Shown in pieces: positions 62,264 to 64,000 of a DNA stretch of 64,000 bases. Where the stretch lies: contig DATGZN010000109.1 of assembly GCA_035297145.1 (NCBI GenBank), forward strand, positions 124,001 through 188,000, written 5' to 3'. The notes below the pieces were generated by a model. The model did not search any database, was not told the origin of the DNA, and saw nothing but the letters and a program-made list of their open reading frames with translations. Source of the stretch: QHXW01 sp035297145 (GTDB taxonomy: Bacteria > Acidobacteriota > Terriglobia > Bryobacterales > Bryobacteraceae). The position numbers were made by a program, and so were the translations under genes. The stretch's first letter is position 1. Every line of letters starts with the position of its first letter.

Positions 62264-63139
62264 GTGCGCCCCACGTGGCGGTCTCTTCCCTATCTGCTCC
62301 AGCGCACCCTCCTCGCCGCCATCGACGACGGCTGCTTCTCCATCGCCAAAGGCGCCGCCTACTCGGCCCTGCTTTCCATCTTTCCCATCCTGACCTCTGC
62401 GGCCACCGTCTTCGTCATGACCGGCGCCGAATTCGTCACGGGTTCGATCACCGAGGTCCTCAAGAAAGTCCTGCCTCCCGGCACCGAAGGAGTGGTCCTC
62501 ACCCAGTTCCGCGCGCGCGGCCAGAAGTCCATCACGCTCCTGATCGTCGCCCTGCTCGTCGCCCTCTGGGCCGCCGCCGGACTCCTCAAGAGCCTCATGC
62601 AAGGCTTCAACTCCGCCTACCGCATCCCGCGCGACCCTTCGTATTTCCATCAAACTGGCGTCGCCATCGGTCTGGTTTTTCTTTCCGCCATCCCGCTCGT
62701 CGGCGCCTCCGCCCTCGTCTTGTTCGGTAATCAAGCCGAACGCGCGCTCCTCGGTATCTCGCGCCTCGACCCGGTGCTCAATCCGTTGGCTCTCGTTTGG
62801 CAATTGATCGGCGAAGGAGCGCGTTACCTCACCGCCCTTGGCGCGACAGTCGCCCTTACTTGCATCCTTTACTACTACGGCCCATACCGCCCGCAGAGGT
62901 GGAGCGGCGTGTGGCGCGGCGCCGTTTTCGCAACGGTCCTGTGGTTTTTGGCCACCAAGGGTTTCGCCACCTACGTGCGTCACATTGGACACTACAACGT
63001 GATGTACGGCAGCGTCGGCGCCAGCATAGCGCTGCTGGTCTGGATGTACCTGATGGCCGTGATCGCCATCCTGGGCTGCGAGTTCAACGCTGAATTCGAG
63101 CGATTGTCAACCAGTGACGAGCCGGCCGAGCAGCCGTAA
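62264..63139 (+). CDS. YihY/RNase BN-like inner-membrane protein
   Basis: 291 residues from GTG 62264; no ATG or TTG is better placed after the upstream stop, and the frame otherwise extends back through the DUF2442 gene. Six to seven hydrophobic helices: AAYSALLSIFPILTSAATVF, LLIVALLVALWAAAGLLKSL, GVAIGLVFLSAIPLVGASAL, LGATVALTCILYYYGP, GAVFATVLWFLATKGFATY, IALLVWMYLMAVIAILGCEF. The last with the C-terminal GCEFNAE is the YihY signature. Function is unknown; the old 'RNase BN' label is not a true nuclease assignment. Confidence 0.85.
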   Translation: MRPTWRSLPYLLQRTLLAAIDDGCFSIAKGAAYSALLSIFPILTSAATVFVMTGAEFVTGSITEVLKKVLPPGTEGVVLTQFRARGQKSITLLIVALLVALWAAAGLLKSLMQGFNSAYRIPRDPSYFHQTGVAIGLVFLSAIPLVGASALVLFGNQAERALLGISRLDPVLNPLALVWQLIGEGARYLTALGATVALTCILYYYGPYRPQRWSGVWRGAVFATVLWFLATKGFATYVRHIGHYNVMYGSVGASIALLVWMYLMAVIAILGCEFNAEFERLSTSDEPAEQP

Positions 63140-63158
63140 GTCCCCTGGCTTTGCCCCC

Positions 63159-64000
63159 TCAGTCCAATATCTGAAACAGGTTGCTGTAGTCGTCGGTCCA
63201 CATGCGCAGCCCCGGCCGGCTCTCGACGGGCGCCGCGGCTTTGAAAACCAGCGGGAATTGGAAGAAACTCTGGCGGCCGGACACCAGCACCCACGATGAG
63301 GCAAAAACCGCGTTGGCGTCATCATCCTCGTTGTCAATCGTCACTGCATGCTTGCTTAGCGCGCGCGCCAGCGTGTCCACAACCGGCGCAAGGTCGAGAT
63401 GTTTGTTGGATACGTGTACCGCCAACACACCGCGTGGCTGCAAGTGCCGGAAATAAAGTTCGAAAGCCTCGCGTGTCAGCAGATGAATCGGAATGGCGTC
63501 ACTTGAAAAGGCATCAACCGCCAGAATGTCGTAATTCTGTGGCGCCTCGCGTTCCAGGGAGAGACGTGCATCGCCCAGCACCACCTCCGTCGTTGCCTTG
63601 CATTCGGGAAGAAACCGGAACTCGGTGCGCGCAATTCCAATCACCAGCGGGTTGATATCGTAGAAACGGTAGACGTCGCCCGGCCGCCCGTACGACGCAA
63701 TGGTTCCGGTGCCCAGCCCGATCACTCCCACGCGCAAATTCAGTCTCCGCTGCGCCTCGAGGATCGTGAGGCCGATGCCGGTGTTGTAGCCGTAGTAAGT
63801 CGTCGGCTGCAGGTGCCTTGCGTCATCCATGAATTCTTCGCCATGGTTGATGGTGCCGTGCGTTAGCTTGCGCATATGCGCTTCCTCAATGCCGTCGCCC
63901 TCATCATCCACGCGCAAAGCGCCATAGAAGTTCCGCACCAGCAGACGCGAACCGCTACGGAACTTGTGCATCTCGTATCCCAAATAGCCCGCCAGCACCA
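63159..64000 (-). CDS. Spermidine-synthase-like protein, C-terminal part (5' end beyond the window)
   Basis: Minus-strand frame open at the right edge; the ~280 visible residues form a class-I methyltransferase-like domain: VGVIGLGTGTIASYGRPGDV, FYDINPLVIGIA, VVLGDARLSLE, YDILAVDAFSSDAIPIHLLT. The text before it (VRNFYGALRV, then HGTINHGEEF) is the beta-rich N-terminal part of the spermidine-synthase fold. Many bacterial homologues are fused to MFS-like helices, which would lie outside the window. A complete start is not visible; the GTG at 63998 may be internal. It is convergent with the YihY-type gene. Confidence 0.82.
   Translation of the reverse strand, partial: VLAGYLGYEMHKFRSGSRLLVRNFYGALRVDDEGDGIEEAHMRKLTHGTINHGEEFMDDARHLQPTTYYGYNTGIGLTILEAQRRLNLRVGVIGLGTGTIASYGRPGDVYRFYDINPLVIGIARTEFRFLPECKATTEVVLGDARLSLEREAPQNYDILAVDAFSSDAIPIHLLTREAFELYFRHLQPRGVLAVHVSNKHLDLAPVVDTLARALSKHAVTIDNEDDDANAVFASSWVLVSGRQSFFQFPLVFKAAAPVESRPGLRMWTDDYSNLFQILD

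Noticed and set aside
1..64000. CRISPR array or cas genes
   Set aside because: I saw no regularly spaced identical repeats and no cas-like proteins.

Overview
The window reads as a chromosomal segment of an acidobacterium, most likely from the Solibacter/Bryobacter group. The evidence is the gene repertoire: very large TonB-dependent receptors with an N-terminal carboxypeptidase-like domain, two long orphan FtsX/MacB-type permeases, TolB-like/TPR proteins, DUF1080, Gfo/Idh/MocA and xylose-isomerase-like sugar enzymes, and a zinc-ribbon Ser/Thr kinase. GC content is high throughout. The replication-initiation genes dnaA, dnaN and gyrB lie near the middle, so the window probably spans the chromosomal origin. 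No taxonomic search could be run.

Layout. 1-4704 is a minus-strand run (YprB-like nuclease, M20 peptidase, amidohydrolase, Wzt-type ABC ATPase cut by the left edge). 4774-16820 holds a membrane glycosyltransferase, an enoyl-CoA hydratase relative, galE, a beta-propeller protein, a TPR protein, a TolB-like/TPR protein, a HAD phosphatase with a small YgjV-like partner, and a two-gene ABC-2 exporter. 16859-23317 is metabolic and accessory: PHP hydrolase, DUF1080 protein, tRNA-Met, a sulfatase-fold protein whose catalytic residues are replaced, an orphan DUF433 antitoxin, a lectin-like/NDT-TIR-like fusion protein, and a tandem pair of isomerase-like proteins. 23416-27281 holds ygfZ, a cysH-cysC-PHP sulfur operon and tRNA-Gly. 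27282-32724 is the origin region with dnaA-dnaN-gyrB and no recF between dnaN and gyrB.

32731-41405 holds a methyltransferase, a VOC protein, an AraC regulator, a large membrane kinase, an oxidoreductase, an S15 hydrolase and a Gly/Tyr-rich exported protein. 41532-51544 carries two orphan permeases, a sulfite-oxidase/cytochrome fusion, a MacB-type ATPase and a MacA-type adaptor, with rearrangement scars: a 118-bp direct repeat and a decayed IS66 remnant. 51683-58174 holds accA, a TonB-dependent receptor flanked by two copies of a 34-bp palindrome, vapBC and a nucleoside hydrolase. 58171-64000 holds dnaE, a small RHH/DUF2442 pair, a YihY-type membrane protein and a partial spermidine-synthase-like protein.

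The strongest leads are: (i) the matching 34-bp palindromes, one overlapping the vapB start codon and one upstream of accA; (ii) the lectin-like/NDT-TIR-like fusion; (iii) a sulfur operon whose third gene, a PHP protein, fits 3',5'-bisphosphate (pAp) removal and appears to start at a CTG overlapping the cysC stop; (iv) a sulfatase pseudoenzyme; (v) a permease gene bracketed by duplicated ATPase 3' ends; (vi) recurrent TTGA stop/start overlaps; and (vii) intergenic hairpin repeats with a compensatory base change.
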